From the NCBI GenBank assembly GCA_045631885.1, contig JAZQVN010000028.1, positions 1 to 64,000 on the forward strand: a stretch of DNA of 64,000 nucleotides, read 5' to 3'. The notes below the pieces were generated by a model. That model saw nothing but the letters and a program-made list of their open reading frames with translations. It was not told the DNA's origin and did no database searches. Shown here piece by piece: positions 1-8,726 of the stretch (positions within the stretch are counted from its first letter, which is position 1; every line of letters starts with the position of its first letter). The DNA comes from CAJOLV01 sp045631885 (GTDB lineage Bacteria; Bacillota_I; Bacilli_A; RFN20; CAG-826). Both the position numbers and the translations under genes were made by a program.

Positions 1-1
1 A

Positions 2-571
2 TTTACCTTAATTGGCGCGACCACAAGAGCGGGAAATCTCTCTTCTCCATTAAGAGCGAGATTTGGTATTTCTGAGAAGTTAAATTTCTACGATATTGAT
101 GAAACCACTCAGATTGTCCAAAGGACAGCTAGAGTATATAACTGTTCAATTGATGAAAATGCGGCAGTTGAAATCGCTAAGAGAAGCCGTGGTACTCCAC
201 GTATCGCCAATAGATTATATCGTAGAGTGAGAGACTTCGTGAATTTTGAAGGAAGAGACCATATCACATTGGATGATGCGGTCAATGCCTTAGAAGCCTT
301 AAAAGTGGATGCGATTGGTTTAGATGATGTCGATATTAGATATCTAAGAACTTTGATTGGAAGATTCAAAGGTGGACCGGTTGGATTAGAAACATTAGCT
401 AATGCGATTGGTGAAGAAATCAATAACTTAGAAGATGTATATGAACCATATCTATTACAAATTGGATTTATCGATCGAACTCCACGCGGTAGAATTGCTA
501 ACGAGAAAGCGTATAAACATTTAAAAATAAAACACCAATTCAACTTATTTGATGGTGAATATGATGAATAA
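2..571 (+). CDS. ruvB: Holliday junction branch migration helicase RuvB, C-terminal part (5' end outside window)
   Basis: RuvB is the AAA+ motor that drives branch migration with RuvA. The open frame runs in from the left edge, so the N-terminal Walker A and B part is missing. What remains starts at the sensor 1 segment (LIGATTRAGNLSSPLRARFG), continues through the sensor 2 region (RGTPRIANRLYRRVRD) and ends in the winged-helix domain (GGPVGLETLA, YLLQIGFIDRTPRGR). After the point where RuvB proteins usually stop there are about 13 extra residues ending FNLFDGEYDE, which contain a Q-F-N-L-F motif resembling a sliding-clamp binding site. A terminator follows at once. The next gene is secDF, as in Bacillus. 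Confidence 0.97.
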   Translation, partial: FTLIGATTRAGNLSSPLRARFGISEKLNFYDIDETTQIVQRTARVYNCSIDENAAVEIAKRSRGTPRIANRLYRRVRDFVNFEGRDHITLDDAVNALEALKVDAIGLDDVDIRYLRTLIGRFKGGPVGLETLANAIGEEINNLEDVYEPYLLQIGFIDRTPRGRIANEKAYKHLKIKHQFNLFDGEYDE

Positions 572-572
572 T

Positions 573-612
573 AGTGGGTTAATTATTAAGAAGTGATTAC
601 CCACTTTTCTTT
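573..612 (+). terminator. Rho-independent terminator of ruvB
   Basis: AGTGGGT at 573-579 pairs with ACCCACT at 599-605, with a short extension of the stem, followed by a T-rich run. It begins one base after the ruvB stop. Confidence 0.8.
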
Positions 613-678
613 TATTTAGTAAATTGTGGCTGTCTTATTTTAAGACAACGATTTTCTGTCTTTTATTATATAAAGTAT

Positions 679-707
679 TTGAATTATATTTATAATTCGT
701 GTATCTT
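679..707 (+). promoter_or_regulatory. Candidate secDF promoter
   Basis: TTGAAT (679-684) and TATCTT (702-707) are separated by 17 bases. The same -10 form, TATCTT, recurs at the msrA promoter in this window. A leader of about 40 bases with a GGAGG ribosome site leads to secDF. Confidence 0.45.
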
Positions 708-718
708 ATTACTTAGTC

Positions 719-739
719 GCGATTTTCACATGTGATCGC
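719..739 (+). promoter_or_regulatory. Inverted repeat directly upstream of the secDF ribosome site
   Basis: GCGAT (719-723) and ATCGC (735-739) flank the palindrome CACATGTG (727-734). It lies between the candidate promoter and the GGAGG at 741-745, so it could be an operator or an mRNA hairpin. No regulator is recognised. Confidence 0.4.
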
Positions 740-751
740 AGGAGGATTATT

Positions 752-3394
752 ATGCGTAGATTATGGGCTTATTTCCTATTAGCGTTTACCTCATTAGTAT
801 TGGTGGGAGTGGCTTTTTCACCATTATTAAAAAGCGCTAATTCAAATATCGATTATCAATCTGGAAGAGAGATTATTTTCCACATTGAAAACAAAGATGG
901 TAATGACACATTAACCGAACAAGAATTAAAAGATCAACTTCAAGACACCGCTAACACGATGAAAGAACGTTTAGCTAATCAAGATGTCACGCGTTATGAA
1001 ATTACCACTCAAGGTACTGACACTATTTCCTTAATCTTATCTCAAGATTATGAGCAACAATACACCAACATTGTCCAATATATGGAGTTTGATGGTTCTT
1101 TTGCTTTATTAAATAGCGCTGGTACATATGCATTAGCCGATGAATTCCTTGTCGAAGGACAAAAAGCCTCATTAGAAACTTATAATAATTATCCATGTAT
1201 CGTCCTCCCAGTTAATACTGAACATGAAAAATATAAGAGCGTTCTCGAAGGCGCGAAAGGTGAAGGTGCAAAACCAGAAACCTCTGGCGAAGGTGATGAC
1301 GCGACTGAAACATATTATTTATATTTATGGTATGGTTTCGAAGAAAAATTAATCACTCCTGAAACTGATTATGCAACCGATAGCCACACCATTATGAAAT
1401 TTACCGTCACTGGCGATGAAGAAACTCAATACTTCCCAAATACCGACGATAAATTATATTCCGTTTTAAACTTAGACTCCGATGGCGATGGTGTTGCTAG
1501 CCAAAACGAAAAAGAAAAAGCTTTTGACACCGCGAAATTCTATGTCAACTTACTCAATGCATCTAAATTAGATGTCACCATTAAAAACGTTGGTTCTAAC
1601 CACGTCTCTGCTTGGGTTGAAGATTTAATCTCTTTACAAGATAAAGCCAGAGTCGCTATCTCCCCAACATTTATCGCCTTATTGGCGGGCATTGCTTTAG
1701 TTTCTGTCTTATTAGTCTATTTCTTCAGATTAGGCTCAGTAAGCGTTATCGTAACCACAATTGTGTCTATGTTCGCTGGTTTAGCCTCAATGATCTTATT
1801 GACCGCTGAATTCACAACCATCACAATCTTTGCTTTCGTTGCCTTAGCAACAGCTTCTTTAGCAAGTGGTACAATCCACTTAATTAAAATTAAAAATGAA
1901 GCATATAGAGGTAGAAGCTTAAAGAAAGCCAATTCCGAAGGCGCGAAAAAAGCTTTATTACCAGTTATCGATGTTAATGCCATTTTGATTATCATCGGTG
2001 TCTTCTGCTACATCTTAGGTGGCGCAGCGATGAGAACATTTGCCGTTATCACCGTTATGGGTGGTATCGCTAGCTTAATCTTAAATACTTTAGGATTAAG
2101 ATTGATGTTATGGATGGCCTTTAACGCAACATGTGTGCAAGGTAAATATGGACTCTTCGGTATCGATGGAGACAAAGTCCCAGATTTAATCAACGAAGAA
2201 AAGCAAACATACTTCGGCCCATACGCTGATAGAGATTTAACAAAGAGCAAAGGCAGAATCGGTATCGCTGGTGGCATCGTCTTATTAGCCACAACAGTCG
2301 CGATGATTGTCTTTGGTGTTATGAATGGTAATATCTACGCTAACAAAGCAAACAATCATAATGACCGTTTATTCTTCGAAACTGAAATGAGTGAAAACTC
2401 ACAAATTAATGATGATAACATCAGAACCATTTTAGGTAAGACATATACATTTACCGATGCTAATGGTAATGGTGCTTATGATGAAGGTGAAACTAAAACA
2501 ACTGTCACTGCCAAATACGGCATTCAATCTATCGATACAACTGGCAAGAAGTATACTTTAGATGACAAGAACGATGAGGAAATCACTTATTATGTTACTT
2601 ATGTAACATTCAATTCCAAAATTGATGAAAAAGCCTTATTCTTCTACGAAGGTAATGAAGCTTATGTTGGTGATTTAGAAGAAGTTATTTCTAACGCTGT
2701 TAGAGAAAGTAGAACTAGCATCGTTGATACTGATGCAACTATCTCATTTAAAGCCGTGAGTAGCTACGCTATCGGTGAACCAGATGTCCTTAAGATTGCT
2801 TTAAGTACATTATTAGGTGTTGGCGTTGCTGGTTTATATCTCATGTTAAGATATAGATTATCCCGTGGCTTAACCGCGATGTTATTATCCATCTCCGCTG
2901 GTTCAATCGCTTTAGGATTATTATCCTTAATCCATTTACCAGTCGTCGGTGGTTATGTCGCTGTTATCACACCTCTTGCCTCTTTATTCGCTTATATCAT
3001 CGCGATTCTCTTTATGAATAAAGAAAGAGAACTTATCTTGGAAGATAAGAGTAAAGATAACTCATTAGAAAATAGAAAAGCCCTTGCTGTTAAAGCAACA
3101 AGCTTATCATATGTTGCTATTACAACATTTGCCTTATTAGCCATTGTTGTCGGCATCGTCATGTTCGGATTTGGTTCTGCCTCTTCCGCATTAACATTTG
3201 TCGCCTTAATCTTAGCGATGTTAATCGCTTTAGTGGTGATACCTGTTATCATCGGACCAGTCAGCAATCTCTTCTACGCTTTATTCTCTCGTGTCCAAAT
3301 TCAAAGACCAACGAAGAAAAAGAAAGTTAAAGCGAAGAAAATTACTAAATCCGCTGAACCTGAAGAAGCTGTCTTCATCGGCATTAACGACTAA
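752..3394 (+). CDS. secDF: Fused protein translocase subunit SecDF
   Basis: SecDF uses the ion gradient to help the Sec channel complete export and pull proteins out. One membrane helix (about 7-29) is followed by a large extracytoplasmic domain (about 30-300) and five helices (about 303-470, SecD half). A second helix (about 503-525), a second outside domain and five more helices (about 677-850, SecF half) follow, then a basic cytoplasmic tail. At 880 residues it is longer than the roughly 740 of Bacillus SecDF; the extra length is in the outside domains. Each of these carries a 12-residue EF-hand-like loop: D242 to E253 and D569 to E580. The start is fixed by GGAGG seven bases upstream. Confidence 0.93.
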   Translation: MRRLWAYFLLAFTSLVLVGVAFSPLLKSANSNIDYQSGREIIFHIENKDGNDTLTEQELKDQLQDTANTMKERLANQDVTRYEITTQGTDTISLILSQDYEQQYTNIVQYMEFDGSFALLNSAGTYALADEFLVEGQKASLETYNNYPCIVLPVNTEHEKYKSVLEGAKGEGAKPETSGEGDDATETYYLYLWYGFEEKLITPETDYATDSHTIMKFTVTGDEETQYFPNTDDKLYSVLNLDSDGDGVASQNEKEKAFDTAKFYVNLLNASKLDVTIKNVGSNHVSAWVEDLISLQDKARVAISPTFIALLAGIALVSVLLVYFFRLGSVSVIVTTIVSMFAGLASMILLTAEFTTITIFAFVALATASLASGTIHLIKIKNEAYRGRSLKKANSEGAKKALLPVIDVNAILIIIGVFCYILGGAAMRTFAVITVMGGIASLILNTLGLRLMLWMAFNATCVQGKYGLFGIDGDKVPDLINEEKQTYFGPYADRDLTKSKGRIGIAGGIVLLATTVAMIVFGVMNGNIYANKANNHNDRLFFETEMSENSQINDDNIRTILGKTYTFTDANGNGAYDEGETKTTVTAKYGIQSIDTTGKKYTLDDKNDEEITYYVTYVTFNSKIDEKALFFYEGNEAYVGDLEEVISNAVRESRTSIVDTDATISFKAVSSYAIGEPDVLKIALSTLLGVGVAGLYLMLRYRLSRGLTAMLLSISAGSIALGLLSLIHLPVVGGYVAVITPLASLFAYIIAILFMNKERELILEDKSKDNSLENRKALAVKATSLSYVAITTFALLAIVVGIVMFGFGSASSALTFVALILAMLIALVVIPVIIGPVSNLFYALFSRVQIQRPTKKKKVKAKKITKSAEPEEAVFIGIND

Positions 3395-3401
3395 TTAGAT
3401 A

Positions 3402-3437
3402 AGGGCTATGATTTTAAATAGCCCTTTAATTTATTTT
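3402..3437 (+). terminator. Rho-independent terminator of secDF
   Basis: A perfect 8-bp stem, AGGGCTAT (3402-3409) with ATAGCCCT (3418-3425), is followed by a T-rich stretch. It ends only a few bases before the recJ start. Confidence 0.85.
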
Positions 3438-3444
3438 ATAAATT

Positions 3445-5007
3445 ATGAATCAAGATTTATTCCATCGTTTACTCGAATATTACCATATTGACGAATCTCA
3501 ATATCAAAAGATCACCGCGCCAGTTAGTGCAGAATCTTTTGCGCTTGGCCATAACTTTGATCATATTAATGAAGCAGTAGCAATGGTGAATGATGTCATG
3601 AGCCATAATGGAAAGATTAGAATCTATGGCGATTATGATGCGGATGGAATTATGGGAACATCAATCTTAGTGAAGATGTTTGCTTATAAAAATTATGAAG
3701 CAAGTTATTATATTCCATCGCGATATATTGATGGATATGGCTTAACCTTAAATCACGCTCAAGAAGCGATTGATGATGGAATCGAATTAATGATTTGTGT
3801 TGATAACGGCGTCGCTGCATTTGAACCGATTAAGCTGTTAAAAGATAACGGCGTTAAAGTTCTAGTTTTAGACCATCATGAAATTCAAGACGAAGTTCCT
3901 GTCGCAGACTATATTCTTCATCCGGCATTTGATCATTTTGGCGAGACCGCAAGTAGTGGAGCCTTTGTCGCTTTTAACTTCTCACGCGTATTTTTGAATA
4001 GATTTGATAAATATTTATCAACACTTGCATCAATATCCTTAATTAGCGATATGATGCCGTTATTAGAATATAACCGAGAATTATTAAGAATCGTTTTTTC
4101 AAATTATCAAGAACTTGAATTTTTACAACTTGATTTATTAAAAGAAAACGAACCATTTAACGAAGTGACAATCGGGATGAAAATCGCTCCTAAAATCAAT
4201 TCGATTGGTCGAATGTTAACTGATACTTCTCCGAACAAATTAGTGGATTATTTTACCACTAGTGATAAAGAGAAAATCTTAAACTACATTGATTGGATAA
4301 ATGAAGTGAATAATAATCGAAAAGAGTTATCCAAAAATTCCGCGGGTGAATTAGGTGATATCAATTTAGAAGATAAAGGGATCGTTTATATCACCGATGC
4401 GAAAGAAGGTATTTTGGGATTAATTGCGAATAACATTTTAAACGCCTATCATTTACCAGTTGTCGTTTTAACAAAAGATGAGGAAAAAGGTTTTTATAAA
4501 GGTAGTGCGAGAGCTCCTCAAGGATTCTCAATCGTCGATGCTTTTAAATCTTGTTCAGAGTTTATGCTCGCTGGTGGGGGTCATGCGATGGCGGGCGGCT
4601 GCACAATCATGGGCGATAAGATTGAAGAATTTAAAAAAGCCTTTATCGATTATGCGAACACTCATCCTTTAGAAAAAGTCGAAGAAGTAGTCGTTGAATT
4701 AGGACTCACTGAAATTAATAAAGACAATTACGATTTGATAAATTCATTTTCTCCTTTTGGAGAAAGCTGGCCTTCTCCTTTATTTGTATTAGAGAAAATC
4801 GCCACTAGAGCACTTTTCTTCTCAAAGAATAGAGAACATATCTTTACACAGATTGGCCAAAAGAGCCGCATTGTCGGCTTTAACTTCACAATGGATGAAG
4901 TTAGACAAGTTCCATTCGTTGATTTAATAGGTGTATTAAAGACAAACACATACATGAATGTCACATCTATTGAATTTAACGTCAAAAAATTAATTAAGAG
5001 GGATTAA
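3445..5007 (+). CDS. recJ: RecJ-like single-strand DNA exonuclease (DHH family)
   Basis: This is a 5'-to-3' single-strand exonuclease of recombination and mismatch repair. The DHH-family metal motifs are visible: YGDYDADG near residue 61, the D-N-G motif (CVDNGVAAF) and LDHHE near residue 148. A DHHA1-type segment containing SARAPQGFSIVDAF and the glycine-rich AGGGHAMAGG follows. At 520 residues it is shorter than most RecJ (570-760), so the C-terminal part is reduced. No ribosome binding site is visible before the ATG, which lies just after the secDF terminator. The secDF-recJ order is also found in Bacillus. Confidence 0.9.
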   Translation: MNQDLFHRLLEYYHIDESQYQKITAPVSAESFALGHNFDHINEAVAMVNDVMSHNGKIRIYGDYDADGIMGTSILVKMFAYKNYEASYYIPSRYIDGYGLTLNHAQEAIDDGIELMICVDNGVAAFEPIKLLKDNGVKVLVLDHHEIQDEVPVADYILHPAFDHFGETASSGAFVAFNFSRVFLNRFDKYLSTLASISLISDMMPLLEYNRELLRIVFSNYQELEFLQLDLLKENEPFNEVTIGMKIAPKINSIGRMLTDTSPNKLVDYFTTSDKEKILNYIDWINEVNNNRKELSKNSAGELGDINLEDKGIVYITDAKEGILGLIANNILNAYHLPVVVLTKDEEKGFYKGSARAPQGFSIVDAFKSCSEFMLAGGGHAMAGGCTIMGDKIEEFKKAFIDYANTHPLEKVEEVVVELGLTEINKDNYDLINSFSPFGESWPSPLFVLEKIATRALFFSKNREHIFTQIGQKSRIVGFNFTMDEVRQVPFVDLIGVLKTNTYMNVTSIEFNVKKLIKRD

Positions 5008-5012
5008 TTTTC

Positions 5013-5040
5013 TTGCAAAAAATAGCAAGAACATTAATAT
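5013..5040 (+). promoter_or_regulatory. Candidate promoter of the ABC exporter operon
   Basis: TTGCAA (5013-5018) and TAATAT (5035-5040) are 16 bases apart. The -10 ends seven bases before the ATG, which predicts an mRNA with almost no leader. TCTTGC and GCAAGA (5011-5030) form an inverted repeat over the -35. Confidence 0.4.
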
Positions 5041-5047
5041 TGATATT

Positions 5048-6880
5048 ATGTTTACTAATAAATATTTAAGAAAATATTTTTTAAAGTACCTTCCGTTCAT
5101 CATTATTGGTGTTGCAACATTAGTAGCGGTCGATTATATCCAATTATTCATTCCTGAATTTTTAGGAAAGATTACCGGCATCTTCTCTGAATCCATCGAA
5201 ACTGGATTTACTGAAGAGATGAAAAAAGAAGTTCTACAAATTGTTAACTACACCTTATTGGTGGCTTTTGGTATGTTCGCTGGTCGTCTCATTTGGAGAT
5301 TAGCGATTTTCCATACTTCAAAACATATTGAAGCTGGTGTCAGACAACAAATGTTTGAAAAAGCGGAAAAGTTACCAGTTGAGTATTATCATGTTAATAC
5401 AGTAGGAACCGTGATGAGTTGGTTCACAAACGATGTTGAAACTATTGAAGAGTTCTATGGTTTTGGCACGGTGATGATCGTCGATGGCGGTTTCTTATCA
5501 GTTTTAGTTATCTATCGAATGGTAAATTATAATTTACCAATGTCGATTTTAATCTTTATACCATTACTATTAATTGTCATTTGGGGCGCGATTGTTGAAA
5601 AACTCATGTCAGATCGCTGGGAGAAAAGACAAAAAGCGTATGACCAACTATACGATTTCGTCCAAGAAAGTTTTACTGGTATTAGAGTTATTAAAGCGTT
5701 TGTTAAAGAAGTTAGCGAATTACACGCTTTCTCAAAAGTCGCTTTAAAGAATAAAGATGTCAACGTTAACTTCGTAAGATTATGGGTCATCTTTGATATC
5801 ATCATCGAAATCATTATCGCCGCAGTTTTCACAATGGTTATTTGGGTTGGCGGATATTTCGTCTGGTTAACTAATAACGGCGGAACGCCAAACTTATTCG
5901 GTATTGATTTCACTTATAACGCAGAGAATTTAGTCACGATGCTCGGCTATTTCGATATGATTATTTGGCCAATGATTGCTTTAGGTCAAATCATTACTTC
6001 TTATTCTAGAAGTAAAACATCATTAAAGAGAATTACTCACTTCTTAGACGCTCCTGAAGATATCTTTGATAAAGAAGGGGCGATTGAAGTTAATGATATT
6101 AAAGGTAACATCTCCTTTAAAGATTTCACATTTACTTACCCAGGAGAAAATAAACATCCATGGTTAAAGCATGTCACTTTAGATATCAAAGCTGGTGAAA
6201 CTATTGGTATCATCGGTAAAATCGGTAGTGGTAAAACGACTTTAGCCAATTCTTTATTAAGAATTTATAATGCTGATCCAGGCATGGTCTTTATCGATGG
6301 ATATGACATCATGGATATCAAATTAGAATCTTTAAGAAAAGCTATTGCTTATGTCCCACAAGATAACTTCTTATTCTCCGACACGATTAAAAGAAATATC
6401 GCTTTTAACGATGTTAACGCGGATGATACATTAGTGGAAGAAGCGGCGAAGTTTGCTTGTGTCGCTGATGATATTGAGGGATTCCCAGAAAAATATGAAA
6501 CAGTCACTGGCGAAAGAGGTGTCACTTTGTCAGGTGGACAAAAACAAAGAATCTCAATTGCTAGAGCCTATATTAAAAATAGTCCAATTCTCATCTTTGA
6601 TGACTCTGTCTCCGCGGTTGATATTAAAACCGAAGAAGAAATTTTAGAGCACATTAAAACACAAAGAAAAGGTATGACAACTTTAGTTGTCTCATCTCGT
6701 GTATCCACAGTTATCCATATGGATAAGATTATCGTTTTAAACGAAGGCGAAATCGAAGGTTTTGATACACCAGAGAACTTATTTAAAACATCACCAACCT
6801 ATAAGAGGATGGTTCTTTTACAACAATTAGAAGCAGAAAAAGTGTCTAGAAAGGAGGAAGTCGACAATGGCGGAAACTGA
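5048..6880 (+). CDS. Heterodimeric ABC exporter, subunit with degenerate ATPase site
   Basis: This is a half-transporter: six membrane helices in the first 320 or so residues, then a nucleotide-binding domain. Walker A is GKIGSGKTT and the signature is LSGGQ. Walker B reads LIFDDSVSA, with Asp where the catalytic Glu should be, and the switch region reads VSSRVST, without the usual His. In exporters of the TM287/288 and BmrCD type this marks the subunit with the non-catalytic site. It overlaps the next gene by 14 bases, so the two subunits are surely made together. The substrate (drug, lipid or peptide) cannot be read from sequence. No ribosome site is seen before the ATG. Confidence 0.9.
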   Translation: MFTNKYLRKYFLKYLPFIIIGVATLVAVDYIQLFIPEFLGKITGIFSESIETGFTEEMKKEVLQIVNYTLLVAFGMFAGRLIWRLAIFHTSKHIEAGVRQQMFEKAEKLPVEYYHVNTVGTVMSWFTNDVETIEEFYGFGTVMIVDGGFLSVLVIYRMVNYNLPMSILIFIPLLLIVIWGAIVEKLMSDRWEKRQKAYDQLYDFVQESFTGIRVIKAFVKEVSELHAFSKVALKNKDVNVNFVRLWVIFDIIIEIIIAAVFTMVIWVGGYFVWLTNNGGTPNLFGIDFTYNAENLVTMLGYFDMIIWPMIALGQIITSYSRSKTSLKRITHFLDAPEDIFDKEGAIEVNDIKGNISFKDFTFTYPGENKHPWLKHVTLDIKAGETIGIIGKIGSGKTTLANSLLRIYNADPGMVFIDGYDIMDIKLESLRKAIAYVPQDNFLFSDTIKRNIAFNDVNADDTLVEEAAKFACVADDIEGFPEKYETVTGERGVTLSGGQKQRISIARAYIKNSPILIFDDSVSAVDIKTEEEILEHIKTQRKGMTTLVVSSRVSTVIHMDKIIVLNEGEIEGFDTPENLFKTSPTYKRMVLLQQLEAEKVSRKEEVDNGGN

Positions 6881-8639
6881 TCTTGAAAAGCTAAAAGGCG
6901 ATAAAAAGATTCCGGCGAAGATTCTTTACAAAAGAGCCTTCAGTTATATGAAGCCACAAATCGGCTCCATCATTTTAGCGTTATTCCTCGTCCTTCTTAA
7001 TGTTGGTTTTGATATCGCCTTACCAAAGATTATCGAAGCGATTACTAACTCTTTAGGTGGTAGTGATTATATTACCCTACAAAATATCTCATTATTATCT
7101 GGCGGATATCTCGCGATGGCGATCGCTGGTCAATTATTTGCCTATTTAGAATCAATGGTATTAACTAAAGCGGGCCAAAAGATTGTTTATAAATTAAGAA
7201 TGGATGTTTTCGAACATATCGAGAACATGTCACAAAATCAATTAAACGATATGCCGGTTGGCTCTTTAGTCACAAGAGTCGCTAATTACACGACATCAAT
7301 TTCTGATTTATTTACTAAAGTCTTAGTGAATATTGTGAGAAATGGTTTAACGATTGTCGCGGTCTTTATTATCATGCTCACGATGAGCCCAATTTTAGGT
7401 TTAGTGATGACTGCGTTTGTCGTTGTTATTTTCGTTGTTAGCTTCTTCTTTAGAAAGATAGTTAGACAAATCTTCAAAGAAGAAAGAAGATACATTTCCG
7501 ACATGAACACATTCTTAAACGAGAATATGTCTGGAATGAAAATCGTTCAATTATTCAATCAACAAGAAAGAAAGAAAGTGGAATTCACTGAGAAGAATGA
7601 AACTTTGAGAAAACAAAGATATAAACTCAACATTGCATTTGCAATGTATCGTCCATTTATCTCCTTCTTATACTTCTTCGCGATTGCAGTTACTTTCTAT
7701 ATGGGTATGACTTTAGAGTTAAATGCTGGTGAAGTTCTCGCTTTCTATTTATATCTCTCTAGATTCTTTAACCCAGTGCAAAATATTGCTGACCAATTAA
7801 ATGAAATTCAAAAAGCGATGACAGCGTGTGAGCGTTTATTCAACTTAATGGATGTCGCTCCTGAAGTCGTTGATAAACCAGATGCGATTAAGAAAGAACA
7901 TTTTGAAGGTAGAATTGAATTTAAACACGTTTGGTTTGCTTACGAAAAAGAAAACTGGATCTTAAAAGATGTCTCGTTCACCATTGAGCCAAGACAAACA
8001 GTAGCCTTCGTTGGTGCGACTGGCGCGGGTAAGACAACAATCTTATCTTTGATTGTTAGAAACTATGAAATTCAAAAAGGTGAAATCTTAATCGATGGCG
8101 TGAATATCAATGATATCGAGATTAAATCTTTAAGAAAAGGTATCGGTCAGATGTTACAAGATGTCTTCTTATTCGGAGGAACAATTAAATCTAACATTAC
8201 ACTACATGATGAGAGTTATACCGATGAAGAAGTCTACGAAGTATGTAAGTACGTGAACGCTGATTCATTTATCGATAAGACTGAAAAAGGCTTAGATGAA
8301 ATGGTCATTGAAAGAGGCGAAAACTTCTCTCAAGGTCAAAGACAATTATTATCATTTGCAAGAACAGTTCTTGCTAAACCTCAAATCCTCATTCTCGATG
8401 AAGCGACAGCGAATATCGATACTGAAACTGAAGTGCTCATTCAAGAGTCATTAGAGAAGATTAAGAATATCGGTACGATGTTAGTGGTGGCTCACCGCTT
8501 ATCGACAATTCAAAAATCTGATCAAATCGTTGTCCTTCAACACGGTGAAGTAATTGAAATCGGTAACCATCAAGAACTTCTTAAAAAGAAAGGCTTCTAT
8601 TACCGTTTATATCAATTACAATTACAACATAACGAATAA
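6867..8639 (+). CDS. Heterodimeric ABC exporter, catalytic subunit
   Basis: This is the partner of the preceding gene, 590 residues. Six membrane helices lie in about the first 315 residues. The nucleotide-binding domain has Walker A GATGAGKTT, an altered signature FSQGQ, a normal Walker B with catalytic Glu (LILDEATAN) and the switch His (VVAHRLST). The altered signature faces the degenerate Walker motifs of the partner, so the dimer should have one working ATP site and one that binds without turning over. GGAGG inside the end of the upstream gene sets the ATG. A terminator follows. Confidence 0.92.
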   Translation: MAETDLEKLKGDKKIPAKILYKRAFSYMKPQIGSIILALFLVLLNVGFDIALPKIIEAITNSLGGSDYITLQNISLLSGGYLAMAIAGQLFAYLESMVLTKAGQKIVYKLRMDVFEHIENMSQNQLNDMPVGSLVTRVANYTTSISDLFTKVLVNIVRNGLTIVAVFIIMLTMSPILGLVMTAFVVVIFVVSFFFRKIVRQIFKEERRYISDMNTFLNENMSGMKIVQLFNQQERKKVEFTEKNETLRKQRYKLNIAFAMYRPFISFLYFFAIAVTFYMGMTLELNAGEVLAFYLYLSRFFNPVQNIADQLNEIQKAMTACERLFNLMDVAPEVVDKPDAIKKEHFEGRIEFKHVWFAYEKENWILKDVSFTIEPRQTVAFVGATGAGKTTILSLIVRNYEIQKGEILIDGVNINDIEIKSLRKGIGQMLQDVFLFGGTIKSNITLHDESYTDEEVYEVCKYVNADSFIDKTEKGLDEMVIERGENFSQGQRQLLSFARTVLAKPQILILDEATANIDTETEVLIQESLEKIKNIGTMLVVAHRLSTIQKSDQIVVLQHGEVIEIGNHQELLKKKGFYYRLYQLQLQHNE

Positions 8640-8670
8640 GAACCCGTTTATTGGGTTCTTTTCTTTTTTG
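8639..8670 (+). terminator. Terminator of the ABC exporter operon
   Basis: AAGAACCC (8638-8645) pairs with GGGTTCTT (8653-8660) around a 7-base loop, then T-rich. It starts within the stop codon. Confidence 0.88.
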
Positions 8671-8726
8671 ATAGATAACTAGATTTTCTTTAAAAAATAA
8701 AGAAAAGAGTTTAATATATCTTTGTT

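Noticed and set aside
5011..5030. TCTTGC/GCAAGA hairpin as a recJ terminator
   Set aside because: No T-run follows on the plus strand, and it overlaps the -35 of the ABC exporter.
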